DNA of 64,000 nucleotides from Draconibacterium aestuarii (GTDB lineage Bacteria > Bacteroidota > Bacteroidia > Bacteroidales > Prolixibacteraceae), in contig JAPOHD010000009.1 of assembly GCA_026671195.1 (NCBI GenBank), positions 1 through 64,000 on the forward strand, read 5' to 3'. Under the pieces are notes generated by a model, which saw only the letters and a list, made by a program, of their open reading frames with translations, ran no database searches and had not been told where the DNA came from. Positions 17,181 to 25,412 of this stretch are shown piece after piece. How positions within the stretch are numbered: the stretch's first letter is position 1; every line of letters starts with the position of its first letter. Both the position numbers and the translations under genes were made by a program.

Positions 17181-18440
17181 ATGAAACGACAAATAGTACT
17201 CCTTTCTATTCTTATCCTATTCACCCTGCAGGCCAAAGCGGTTTACCTGTTGGTTCCGATGGATCAAACCCAAAAAAATCATTTAAAATCGTATGGAATT
17301 GCTTACTGGGTTTTAGAAAGGGACATTGAAGTAAAGTGGTTGCTCAATTACCGGGGCGGAAGCTTTTTAATGCAATACTACCCTGAAATTGAAAGTGAAT
17401 GTGTGGTTAGGGGCGTTACTTTCGAATCGATTACCGATACCCAGGCCTCAGCAATATTAAATGAAATAGCACAACCCGATGTAAACCAGGATGCGGTGGC
17501 CATGAACAAAGCACCTAAAATAGCGGTGTATTCTCCACCCAACAAACTTCCGTGGGACGATGCGGTTACATTGGTTCTTTCGTATGCTGAAATTAATTAC
17601 GACGTAATTTACGACGAGGAAATATTAAACGGAGCACTTTCTGATTACGACTGGTTGCACCTTCATCATGAAGATTTTACCGGACAGCACGGCAAGTTCT
17701 GGCGCTCGTATGCACACATGCCCTGGTACCAGCAAGAGGTGAAAATAAACAAAGAAATGGCACAAAAAATGGGTTTTCTAAAGGTTTCGGAAATGAAATC
17801 GGTGGTAACCCGTGAAATAAAAAAATATGTGGAAAACGGTGGTTTTATGTTTGCCATGTGTGCAGCAACCGACACCTACGACATTTCGCTGGCAGCCATA
17901 GGCGTTGATATTTGCGAACACATGTTTGATGGCGATCCAATGGATACTGATATTGACGCCAAACTGAATTTCGATAATACCTTTGCCTTCCGGAATTTTA
18001 CGCTCGAGAAGAATCCTTATGTTTACGAATTCTCAAATATTGATGCCACCGACCACCGAAAAGTAAGTCGCGAAACCGATTTCTTCACCTTATTTGATTT
18101 TTCGGCAAAATGGGATCCCATTCCTACCATGTTGTGCCAGAATCACAACAACCTGATAAAGGGTTTTATGGGCCAAACCACGGCTTTCAGGAAAGAGGTG
18201 TTAAAATCGAATGTGCTGGTAATGGGCGAAAACAAACCGGCCCGCGAAGCACGCTATATTCATGGCGAACAAGGCAAAGGATTCTGGACGTTTTACGGCG
18301 GCCACGATCCGGAAGATTACCGCCATTTGGTGGGCGATCCTCCCACCGATTTAAGCCTGCACCCCAATTCTCCGGGTTACCGGTTAATATTAAACAATGT
18401 TTTGTTTCCGGCAGCTAAAAAGAAAAAGCGAAAAACCTAA
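17181..18440 (+). CDS. Exported protein of the family mislabelled asparagine synthetase B
   Basis: This 419-residue protein has a clear signal peptide (MKRQIVLLSILILFTLQAKA). The N-terminal LVPMDQTQKNHLKSYGIAYW and the later HHEDFTGQHGKFWR and FAMCAATDTYD are segments I recall from a family conserved in Bacteroidota and usually annotated asparagine synthetase B. True AsnB has a cytosolic N-terminal nucleophile cysteine and an ATP-pyrophosphatase domain; neither is seen here. The central part (about 115-260) may have a class I glutamine-amidotransferase-like fold. The C-terminus is lysine/arginine-rich (KKKKRKT). The function is unknown. It converges on the PQQ-propeller gene downstream. Confidence 0.8.
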   Translation: MKRQIVLLSILILFTLQAKAVYLLVPMDQTQKNHLKSYGIAYWVLERDIEVKWLLNYRGGSFLMQYYPEIESECVVRGVTFESITDTQASAILNEIAQPDVNQDAVAMNKAPKIAVYSPPNKLPWDDAVTLVLSYAEINYDVIYDEEILNGALSDYDWLHLHHEDFTGQHGKFWRSYAHMPWYQQEVKINKEMAQKMGFLKVSEMKSVVTREIKKYVENGGFMFAMCAATDTYDISLAAIGVDICEHMFDGDPMDTDIDAKLNFDNTFAFRNFTLEKNPYVYEFSNIDATDHRKVSRETDFFTLFDFSAKWDPIPTMLCQNHNNLIKGFMGQTTAFRKEVLKSNVLVMGENKPAREARYIHGEQGKGFWTFYGGHDPEDYRHLVGDPPTDLSLHPNSPGYRLILNNVLFPAAKKKKRKT

Positions 18441-18536
18441 CAAGAATATTCGCCTCACTGTCGCACGGTTGTATCGAATGACTTTTTATACCGCGAAACA
18501 ATGGTGCAGTAGCTGGTTTTTGATTGAACCTGGATG

Positions 18537-18686
18537 ATGCATTAAGGAGTTGTTATGAGCATTGAAAATACAATAAAACAAGCACTTGCTGAAACGAGAC
18601 ATAGCACCGTTCTGGTGAGTTGAAGCAAGTGAGTGAAGCGCCTTGTTTTGAAGTAGTTTCAATGCGCAACAGACTTTTTAATGCAT
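18537..18686. repeat. 150-bp imperfect palindrome between convergent genes
   Basis: The arms 18537-18590 and 18624-18686 pair in blocks: ATGCATTAA/TTAATGCAT, GTTG/CAAC, GCATTGAAA/TTTCAATGC, AAAACAAG/CTTGTTTT, CACTTGCT/AGCAAGTG. Unpaired bulges separate the blocks, and a smaller CACC/GGTG hairpin lies in the loop. The right end covers the stop codon of the PQQ-propeller gene. It could be a bidirectional terminator, a MITE-like repeat or a structured RNA. Confidence 0.75.
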
Positions 18687-20420
18687 ATTGCGGGTTTTAT
18701 TCACTTCAGGCAAACGAAAAGCAGCCATTTCTTCTGCATTACGCACAACTACCAGGTCTCCGGCCAGAACAGGATGATTCCAGGTTTTTCCTTTAATCGC
18801 CTTCAATCGTGCCAGTTCATTAAACCTTTCAGGATTGGCCTCAACAAGCACCAGGTCTCCTTTTTCCGAAACAATAAGCAATACATCCTGGTCGGCCATG
18901 AGCAGCATTTGTCCGCCGTAACGGCCTCCTTTCCATCTGCGGGCACCGGTTTCAGCATCAATACAAATTAATCCAAACATATCTATTCCGTAAATAAACC
19001 CGTTATGGACAAGCATGTCGTTGTGATTTGGCTTTAGATCAGTGGAAGTCCAGCGTTCGGTTACTTTCCATTGGTTCCCTTCATTGATCAGCGATAACCG
19101 ACGTATTCCCGACGTCGCACCTGTATTGATCAGGATATCGCCATTGGGCAACAAAGCAGGTTGTAAAATTGGGTTTCCCTTCCAGTTGTGTTCCCAAAGT
19201 ATTTTGCCGTCGGCGGGTTGAAAACCGGTAATTCCGTTTTCGTTTAAAAACAGGATTTGCGGTACATCGTTTAATTTGCAGTAATGCGGCGAACTGTAAC
19301 AATCACCTCCCACCGAATTCACCCATGCCTGTTTCCCCGAATACAGATCATAAGCAGCAAGCGTTCCTGCCAGGGAAATATAGATGGTACTGTCGAGCAC
19401 CAAAGGAGAACCGGAAAAAGCCCAGATGGGAGTTGCAGTAGTGGTTTCACGGGCAATATTTTTACTCCAGAATAATTCTCCTGTTTTTGCATCAAGAACA
19501 TTCAGGATTCCTGTGCCACCCAAAGCCAGTAACTTTCCATCGTACAGAGCCGGGGTTCCCCTTGGTCCGGCACCTGCGTGTGAATCCCAGAACCTTGCCG
19601 AGTCCTGGTGTTGCCATACCGGTTCGCCGGTAAATAAATTGTAACACGAAACCATTTCGTACTCGCCAAGTTGTTCCTGGGTATACAGATAATTTCCCCA
19701 TACAGCAAAACCCGAACACCCGGGGCCAACAGGTTTTCGCCATACTTCGGTTGGAGGAGTGGTCTTCCAGTCGGTACTAAAGGTTGTTCGGTACACTATC
19801 CCGTCGCGCTTTGGCCCGCGAAAACCGGTCCAGTTATTTCCGGTTTCTGCGAATTCGGCAGATGCCGGGTTTGTTCCTGTTTTTTCCCCTGCTTCTTTTA
19901 AGAACTTTTCTTCGGAAGTTTGTGCCCAGCGCCAGGTAAATTCTGAAACGCCAATTCCTGAAATACCTTCCGATCGCACCAATCCCCACATTCCGGAGGC
20001 AACCACAATGGTTACGACCATGGTGATACGCCGCAATTTATTGGATAAACGGCACGTTAAAACAGCCCACAAAACAAACAGGATACTAACGGCAGGTGCG
20101 CCATAAATCAAAAACATCAGGCCCATGTTTCCGGTAGCAATTGATTCATCCAGAAAAAAGGAAACCACAAGCATGGCCACAACGATGAGAAGCACGGCAC
20201 TCCAGCGTTCAACAATGGCGGCCCGGCTGAAGAAGCCCCACCAGACAATTACAAATACACTGAGCCCTATTCCACTCAAAACCGAAACCATCATTGTTTC
20301 GGGGAAAATTGTGGGAAGAAAAAGCAAAAAAGCCTGAATTGCAGCAATGAGAATACCGGGTAAAAGCCTGAGCGGTTTTGACTGCCCCCGATGAAAAAGT
20401 TTTTGATTCATGTTTTTCAT
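18678..20420 (-). CDS. Membrane-anchored PQQ-like beta-propeller protein
   Basis: This 580-residue protein has an N-terminal membrane domain of about four or five helices (about residues 18-150). An eight-bladed quinoprotein-type propeller follows (about 190-575) with recurring blade motifs such as YLYTQEQLGEYEMVSCYNL, ALGGTGILNVLDAKTGELFW and SLAGTLAAYDLYSGKQAW. The segment NWTGFRGPKRDGIV opens the propeller, as in exported PQQ-like proteins of Planctomycetota and Bacteroidota. No dehydrogenase haem motif is seen, so redox activity is not supported; a BamB-like scaffolding or ligand-binding role is equally possible. Its stop codon lies in the right arm of the adjacent palindrome. Confidence 0.85.
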   Translation of the reverse strand: MKNMNQKLFHRGQSKPLRLLPGILIAAIQAFLLFLPTIFPETMMVSVLSGIGLSVFVIVWWGFFSRAAIVERWSAVLLIVVAMLVVSFFLDESIATGNMGLMFLIYGAPAVSILFVLWAVLTCRLSNKLRRITMVVTIVVASGMWGLVRSEGISGIGVSEFTWRWAQTSEEKFLKEAGEKTGTNPASAEFAETGNNWTGFRGPKRDGIVYRTTFSTDWKTTPPTEVWRKPVGPGCSGFAVWGNYLYTQEQLGEYEMVSCYNLFTGEPVWQHQDSARFWDSHAGAGPRGTPALYDGKLLALGGTGILNVLDAKTGELFWSKNIARETTTATPIWAFSGSPLVLDSTIYISLAGTLAAYDLYSGKQAWVNSVGGDCYSSPHYCKLNDVPQILFLNENGITGFQPADGKILWEHNWKGNPILQPALLPNGDILINTGATSGIRRLSLINEGNQWKVTERWTSTDLKPNHNDMLVHNGFIYGIDMFGLICIDAETGARRWKGGRYGGQMLLMADQDVLLIVSEKGDLVLVEANPERFNELARLKAIKGKTWNHPVLAGDLVVVRNAEEMAAFRLPEVNKTRNMH

Positions 20421-20719
20421 CTTATTTTGGTTATAAAATCAGTAGCTATCTTTCCTTATGCTTCCTCAAATTTAAGCAATTAACGCCACATTCGTTTCAA
20501 ACTATTTCGAGGGATGTTTTGAAAACGTCGCTCCCGAGCGGGTAGTATCGCGTGGTTTTACTTAACAACAATAACATCTTCCAGTAATCCTTTTTCTCCC
20601 CGGCTGGTGCGCAATTGTATCGCGTTCCTGAAAGCTTTCAGTTAACACACGAAAGGATTCGCGCGAGAGCAGAGTCGCAGTTTTTTTTAGTTGCTTTTTA
20701 GCTCAGTTCTTTGTAAGGC
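20421..20719. other. Intergenic region with a coding remnant
   Basis: This 299-bp spacer holds the short minus-strand remnant at 20558-20641, described separately. Otherwise nothing is recognisable. Confidence 0.4.
20558..20641 (-). pseudogene. Possible fragment of a beta-helix (GH28/pectate-lyase-like) gene
   Basis: A 27-codon stretch ending in a stop reads LKAFRNAIQLRTSRGEKGLL followed by EDVIVVK. It resembles one coil of a right-handed beta-helix enzyme. A stop lies directly upstream in frame and no start is present. It is a weak call and may be chance. Confidence 0.25.
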
Positions 20720-21496
20720 TTAGTATTTATTTATTTCTATCAAATTCTGATTGCTGTAAATAACGGGAACTACAATCTTCCCATCCGTGTCAATGCACCC
20801 AACTTTATTGTCCTTTTTAACACAGGCCCACGATTTTCCTATTTCACCAAACTCTCCAATGTATTGATATTCTATTGGGACTACAATTTCCCCATTCGTA
20901 TCAATGCACCCTATTTTACCGTCCTTTTTAACAAAAGCCCAGGCTTTCCCAATTTCACCAAACTCTCCAATGTATTGATATTCTATTGGGACTACAATTT
21001 TCCCATTTGTGTCGATGCACCCAACTTTATTGTCTTTTTTAACAAAAGCCCACGCTTTTCCTATTTCGCCAAACTCTCCAATGTATTGATATTCTATTGC
21101 GACTACAATTTCCCCATTTGTGTCGATGCACCCTATTTTATCGTCTTTTTTAACAAAAGCCCACGATTTTCCTATTTCACCAAACTCTCCAATGTATTGA
21201 TATTCTATTGGGACTACAATTTCCCCATTCGTATCAATGCACCCTATTTTACCGTCCTTTTTAACAAAAGCCCAGGCTTTCCCAATTTCACCAAACTCTC
21301 CAATGTATTGATATTCTATTGGGACTACAATTTTCCCATTTGTGTCGATGCACCCAACTTTATTGTCTTTTTTAACAAAAGCCCACGCTTTTCCTATTTC
21401 GCCATATTTCCCAACATAGTCGTATTTATTTGTCTGAGAATTCGAATAGTTGATCAATAAATGACAAAAGATAATTGTTAGAATAATTTGTTTCAT
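20720..21496 (-). CDS. WG-repeat protein, exported, six near-identical repeats
   Basis: This 258-residue protein has a signal peptide (MKQIILTIIFCHLLINYSNSQ) and six tandem 37-residue WG repeats (Y-I-G-E-F-G-E-I-G-K-A-W-A-F-V-K-K-D...). The reading frame extends to 21538, but the signal peptide fixes the start at 21496. The repeats form a higher-order pattern: units 1/4, 2/5 and 3/6 are most alike, showing a recent duplication of a 333-bp three-unit block. WG-repeat proteins are poorly understood and are seen in surface and defence contexts. The gene starts 21 bp after an attC-like GTTAGGC box, as a cassette gene would. Confidence 0.85.
   Translation of the reverse strand: MKQIILTIIFCHLLINYSNSQTNKYDYVGKYGEIGKAWAFVKKDNKVGCIDTNGKIVVPIEYQYIGEFGEIGKAWAFVKKDGKIGCIDTNGEIVVPIEYQYIGEFGEIGKSWAFVKKDDKIGCIDTNGEIVVAIEYQYIGEFGEIGKAWAFVKKDNKVGCIDTNGKIVVPIEYQYIGEFGEIGKAWAFVKKDGKIGCIDTNGEIVVPIEYQYIGEFGEIGKSWACVKKDNKVGCIDTDGKIVVPVIYSNQNLIEINKY
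20828..21493 (-). repeat. Nested tandem repeat inside the WG gene (111 bp and 333 bp periods)
   Basis: Units of 111 bp (37 codons) recur six times within this approximate span. Identical words such as GTCGATGCACCCAAC recur exactly 333 bp apart (for example 21011 and 21344), marking a duplicated three-unit block. The repeat also creates a long false frame on the plus strand. Confidence 0.8.
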
Positions 21497-21516
21497 AATG
21501 GATGTATTAATATTAA

Positions 21517-21648
21517 GCCTAACGGTTAGTATATGCAAAGTAGGCGATTGCGAGCTTCAAACTTATCAAACCGTTACAATTTTGAAGCGGGCTACAACCC
21601 TTGAATTTACTACTATTTAGCCTATTTTGTATATACATTGTTATCTGC
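21517..21648 (-). other. attC-like recombination site
   Basis: Read on the minus strand, this starts GCAGATAAC, then a 17-base arm (21636-21620), 74 bases, the complementary arm (21545-21529, 15 of 17 paired), a 5-base spacer and GTTAGGC (21523-21517). GTTAGGC fits the GTTRRRY box of integron attC sites, and the length of 132 bp is in their range. The GCAGATAAC box matches the sequence at 23366-23374 in inverted orientation, the expected 5' boundary of the same cassette. There is no integrase in the window. Confidence 0.5.
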
Positions 21649-21660
21649 TTTTTTTTCTTT

Positions 21661-23346
21661 TCAATCAGTAAATCTAAGTTTTATATTTCCAACCTGAGTT
21701 TCAAAATCTTCCATTTTTAATATTTCATTCTTATCAGGTCTATTTTGGGGACTCATTGATTTAACTTTTACAAACATTTCTTTAATTGGATTGTCAAAGT
21801 CAGCTTTTACCTTTGCTTGTGATTCTATTAGTTGATGCCAAGAACACCAAGCTACAGTATCATCCACGTCCATTCCTGTAAAATTCATTGTATTTCTTGA
21901 AATCACAAAAACACAAACTTCATTTATTTTAGTAGCCCCATTTACATCTTTGTTTATTTGAAGAGAACTAAGAATATCTTTACTGGTATTATTAAAAACC
22001 CAAAATCTCATTTTTTCAACCCATTCTTTTGCTTTAGGAAAGAGGTTACTAATTCGACTATATCTTTCTTTCATTGATTTTAGATAAGGGTCTTGCCATT
22101 TCAATTGGAATAATCCTAAAGTTCCTGTTTCCTTATCAAATACAACAGCATCTATATCAGTCCTCATTCCACGAAATGAAATATTTATTTCTCTCGGGAT
22201 TTTAATTATTCGTTCTTGAGGAAAAAACGTATATAATTCATTTCTAAATCTTTCCTCCCGTCTATTTACCGCCTTGTCATAGTCTTTCTTATACTTTCTT
22301 TTCAACTCTCTATTTAATAAAGAAAAAGGATTTTCAAGACAACCTGCAATTGACCTTATAATGATGTCATTTGAAACTTGAAAATACATTGGTGGTGGAG
22401 TTGCAGGATATTCCAAATAATAGTCAAAGTTCTCTTTTGACAAAGTTATACAAGAAAAAATTTGACTGATTTCTTCTTCTGTCGTTCCTAAATAATTAGC
22501 ATATAGTTTAATTGTCTTTTCTTTTGAATAGGTATAAGATAAGACATTATGCAAATTCACATTATTGTTCATTTTTCTTAATTCTAAACATGCATCTGTA
22601 TGCATTAAAGCTACTCCAACAATAATCTCAATTAAGTCAACGTACTTCCAATATTCAATTGAACCAAAAGTATCTCTTGTGTCAAATTCGTCATAACCTT
22701 GCATGCGCAAAACATGGAAATGCCCTTTTTGGTTATAATATTCATCAATTTCAGGAGTTGTCATATAGCTAATTAACTTACCGTCTGGGCATTTGATGAT
22801 TTTCCTTAGTTCACTTTTTATTTTTTCTTCGTCAAATGGTTTATCTTTTTTCTTCCTATCTATAATTTTTTCAACAATAGCTTCCTTAAAAAAGTCTCTG
22901 CTTTCGTTATCAAATTGTTCAAGACCAACATTTTCATGTAAATAGGAAAACTCAAATTCGTTTTCATTGGTCTCTTTTATATCAATTAATCCTGCTTTTT
23001 TATAGCTAACTAATTGTCGGCAAAACTCTATCTTTCCACTAAAAATTATATTTGATTCTGCCCATTTAATTAGCTCATCAGTCATTAGAGGAAATGGCTG
23101 GTGAATATTTATATCAATGTCGTTATAATATTGTTTTAGTAAAGGAGCCCAACCAAATTTAAAAAGTTCTCTATATTCTTGTACCTCTTTTTCAGTCCAG
23201 TTTTTACTTTCCCAGAACAGTGGTAAAACAACATCCATTCTCCTGACAATATGCTGTATGGCATGATAACTTGGTCCGCCATAGCTATTTTCAAGAACTT
23301 TTGATTCTTTATGAAAAGCTATTTCAAATCTTTCAGAATCTGTCAT
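21661..23346 (-). CDS. Unrecognised protein with a PD-(D/E)XK nuclease-like C-terminal part
   Basis: This 561-residue cytosolic protein has no signal peptide and is rich in Lys, Glu, Ile and Asn. I do not recognise the first 370 residues. Near residues 385-440 the sequence RNELYTFFPQERII, then RGMRTDIDAVVFD, then GLFQLKWQDPY fits the restriction-endonuclease-like core: an acidic residue in a strand, then (E/Q)xK. Such domains occur in restriction, repair and defence proteins, but also in house-keeping ones. The DNA looks more AT-rich than its neighbours. The gene is framed by inverted GCAGATAAC boxes, like an integron cassette. It may be a defence gene carried as a cassette; this is inference. 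Confidence 0.7.
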   Translation of the reverse strand: MTDSERFEIAFHKESKVLENSYGGPSYHAIQHIVRRMDVVLPLFWESKNWTEKEVQEYRELFKFGWAPLLKQYYNDIDINIHQPFPLMTDELIKWAESNIIFSGKIEFCRQLVSYKKAGLIDIKETNENEFEFSYLHENVGLEQFDNESRDFFKEAIVEKIIDRKKKDKPFDEEKIKSELRKIIKCPDGKLISYMTTPEIDEYYNQKGHFHVLRMQGYDEFDTRDTFGSIEYWKYVDLIEIIVGVALMHTDACLELRKMNNNVNLHNVLSYTYSKEKTIKLYANYLGTTEEEISQIFSCITLSKENFDYYLEYPATPPPMYFQVSNDIIIRSIAGCLENPFSLLNRELKRKYKKDYDKAVNRREERFRNELYTFFPQERIIKIPREINISFRGMRTDIDAVVFDKETGTLGLFQLKWQDPYLKSMKERYSRISNLFPKAKEWVEKMRFWVFNNTSKDILSSLQINKDVNGATKINEVCVFVISRNTMNFTGMDVDDTVAWCSWHQLIESQAKVKADFDNPIKEMFVKVKSMSPQNRPDKNEILKMEDFETQVGNIKLRFTD

Positions 23347-23831
23347 TGTTTTCGTGTTCTAAATTGCAGATAACTATTGTATATAATCAATTGTCTTTAT
23401 TTCTATTATGTCGTATTAAAAAGTGTGTTTATACACCCATATAGGGGAGTATTGTACACATATTATGTTGAGTCGTTGTAAATATCATCCAACGGATTTT
23501 TTATCATCCCAATATTTCGCCTGCTAACGTACCTGTATGTTGCAATGCAATTTATATTTTATTAGCTGTCATTGTTGTAAGTTTTTGTTGCCTTGTTGTT
23601 TAGTTTCAGCAATCCGGTATAACGGACTTTTGATAGTTGCAAGAGACTTTTGACTCTCACCGGGCAATTCATGGTTCCTGGTTTTTGTGTAAATCTTATA
23701 TTGGGGTGCGTATTCAACAGTTTTGGTTTTAATTGATGTTTAAAGTTAGCAATCCTGTTAAACAAAACAATATTGGGTTGATAAATTGCCGGCAAAACCA
23801 CGTAATTCACTGACTACAAGAGCTCCCCGTT
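23347..23831. other. Non-coding region before the hairpin array
   Basis: It contains the GCAGATAAC boundary box at 23366-23374 and, at 23419-23432, a short GTGT/ACAC hairpin. No gene was recognised; the open frames are short and unlike known proteins. Confidence 0.45.
23366..23386. repeat. Inverted copy of the attC-like outer box (5' cassette boundary)
   Basis: GCAGATAACTATTGTATATAA here is an inverted, imperfect match to 21627-21648. The two copies bracket the PD-(D/E)XK-like gene. On the minus strand the box reads GTTATCTGC, 20 bp before the start codon. Confidence 0.6.
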
Positions 23832-24167
23832 CACCAATTTGTAACTTTCGTAGGCGTACGAAAGCTTCAAAATCACCAATTTGTAACTTTTGTAGGCGTA
23901 CGAAAGCTCCAAAATCACCAATTTGCAACTTTCGTAGGCGTACGAAAGCTTCAAAACCACCAATTTGTAACTTTCGTAGGCGTACGAAAGCTTCAAAACC
24001 ACCAATTTACTGCTTTCGTAGTGCTACAAAAGCTTCGCTGTCTCCAATAAACTACTTTCGTAGCGGTACAAGGGTAGTTTTTTCACCATTTTTGTGCTTT
24101 CGTAGCCCTGCAAAAGGGGTTTGGGCATTACTTTGGGCATTTCGCAGGGGTACGGCAAGGGCAAATT
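23832..24167. repeat. Tandem array of 42-bp hairpin repeats (7 clear units plus a degenerate one)
   Basis: Units begin CACCAATTTG at 23832, 23874, 23916, 23958 and 24000. Diverged units follow at 24042, 24084 and 24126, always exactly 42 bp apart. Each carries the hairpin CTTTCGTA-GGCG-TACGAAAG. In the diverged units much of the stem is kept through paired changes (CTTTCGTAG/CTACAAAAG). Because 42 is a multiple of three, long open frames run through both strands; on the minus strand they would give a 14-residue periodic peptide (for example YESYKLVVLKLSYA), but these have no good start. The function is unknown; it could be a structured RNA array or protein-binding sites. Confidence 0.85.
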
Positions 24168-24471
24168 ACCCACCGGGGCATCCTCTTTCTTCAACACCCA
24201 TAGTTTATTTATTAATTCATTGCTTATGCTAAATAACACAGGCTTAGCTATTGACTTTGCCTGCTATGTTACGAACGTCGCCCTAAACTCGTTTCAGGGT
24301 ATAAAAAAGAATTAGGCTTTTGAGACCAAAATTACACCAAACTGAGCCTTATAATTTCATTCTGAAGTAAATTTGGTATACGTTATTCCGGACGAAATGC
24401 CATAGTCAACTGTTGAAATAAGAGAAATCTGTCATTAGTTTACTTGTACCAGGGAGGGAAAATGGTTTAAT
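24168..24471. other. Intergenic region after the hairpin array
   Basis: About 300 bp in which no gene, RNA or terminator was recognised. Confidence 0.4.
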
Positions 24472-24762
24472 TCATTTAAAATCAATCAGGTTTGGAAAAA
24501 AAGCCTGTTGAAGAACAAATAACAGAATAAAAAGACCTGTCACTGAAGATAAAATTACCAAAACCGAATAATCTTTTTTTCTTAGAATGCCAATTATACC
24601 GCAAACAAATGCACTCCCATAAATGATACCGCCGCTCGTCAATGGATCTTCTATTAATGGGGGAACATTTATGCTTATGTAAAATAATATTGGCGATACA
24701 ATGAATAACCCAATTGACCATTTACCTAAATTACTTTTTGGTTTAAATTTTACTTTCCCCAT
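24472..24762 (-). CDS. Small membrane protein of unknown function
   Basis: This 96-residue protein has a basic N-terminus (MGKVKFKPKSNLGK) and three predicted membrane helices (about residues 15-33, 43-60 and 66-88). The hydrophobic pattern and the positive-inside start make it a credible gene, although it matches no family I know. It is transcribed divergently from the YedF-like gene, with about 165 bp between the starts. Confidence 0.55.
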   Translation of the reverse strand: MGKVKFKPKSNLGKWSIGLFIVSPILFYISINVPPLIEDPLTSGGIIYGSAFVCGIIGILRKKDYSVLVILSSVTGLFILLFVLQQAFFPNLIDFK

Positions 24763-24927
24763 ATCTGTGGTATTACTTATTGCATAAACAAGGTAGTCAG
24801 TTTAGAAATAACCCGCAATACGCATTAAAAAATCTATTGCGCCGACCAAATTTCATGAAGGTTTGCTTTGGAATTTATCTGAAATTAATTCGTTTACTTT
24901 ACGCTTAAAAGCAAAACAACAGAACAC

Positions 24928-25275
24928 ATGAATACCTTTAAAAATACCCTCATACAGATTACGCACAACGGAATGGGATCGGGCGATGAAGCTTTGGGCC
25001 AACTGCTTGTAAGCAACTACCTGAACTTACTTTGCGAGGAAAATGAACTTCCCCGGGTAATTACCTTTTACAACGAAGGTGTAAAACTTATTTGTACGGG
25101 TTCGCCGGCTCTTGAACCCTTAAAAACACTGGCCAACAAAGGCGTAAAACTTGTGGCCTGCAAAACCTGCTTAAACCATTTTCAGCTTATCGACCAAGTA
25201 GAAACCGGTATTGCCGGAACCATGGTCGACATTATGCATTTTCAGAAACTGGCGCAAAAGGTGATCAATCTCTAG
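24928..25275 (+). CDS. YedF-type DsrE/DsrF-like protein
   Basis: This 115-residue protein matches the C-terminal DsrE-like domain of the YedF group: GMGSGDEALGQLLVSNYL, the strand-turn PRVITFYNEGVKLICTGSPA, then GVKLVACKTCLNHF with the Cys-x-x-Cys pair, and a C-terminal helix ending KVINL. In YedF proteins this domain is usually fused to an N-terminal TusA domain with sulfur/selenium-transfer links; here the TusA part is absent. The last third of the gene and its 3' flank are duplicated at 28303-28501. Confidence 0.8.
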   Translation: MNTFKNTLIQITHNGMGSGDEALGQLLVSNYLNLLCEENELPRVITFYNEGVKLICTGSPALEPLKTLANKGVKLVACKTCLNHFQLIDQVETGIAGTMVDIMHFQKLAQKVINL

Positions 25276-25327
25276 CGGAAAAGATCTGATTTCGTCAGGC
25301 TCCACGCTGTTGTATGATTTTATCGTG
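25129..25327 (+). repeat. Direct repeat copy 1 (199 bp), 3' part of the YedF-like gene
   Basis: It is identical in length and orientation to 28303-28501, with six mismatches by my count. The two copies flank the radical-SAM operon. Confidence 0.9.
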
Positions 25328-25412
25328 TGACTTTTTTAGCGTATACGAGGCGATGCAATTGATCGGTAACAAAGCTCGGGATGGCAATGGCGGGTTTGTG
25401 GTTAATAAGCGG

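Noticed and set aside
17181-18440. True asparagine synthetase B
   Set aside because: It has a signal peptide and lacks the N-terminal nucleophile Cys and the ATP-pyrophosphatase domain.
20558-20719. A second attC-like site after the WG gene
   Set aside because: GCCTTAC occurs just after the stop codon, but no matching arm pair or GTTRRRY box could be found downstream.
20864-21460. Plus-strand 198-codon frame opposite the WG gene
   Set aside because: It is a shadow of the tandem repeat; the minus-strand product has a signal peptide and a known repeat family.
23832-24167. CRISPR array
   Set aside because: Units are contiguous 42-bp tandem repeats that degrade steadily to the right; there are no unique spacers and no cas genes nearby.
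23786-24239. Repeat proteins encoded on either strand through the 42-bp array
   Set aside because: The open frames arise because the period is a multiple of three. The plus-strand frame needs a TTG start, and the minus-strand frame is broken by a stop between the regular and the diverged units.
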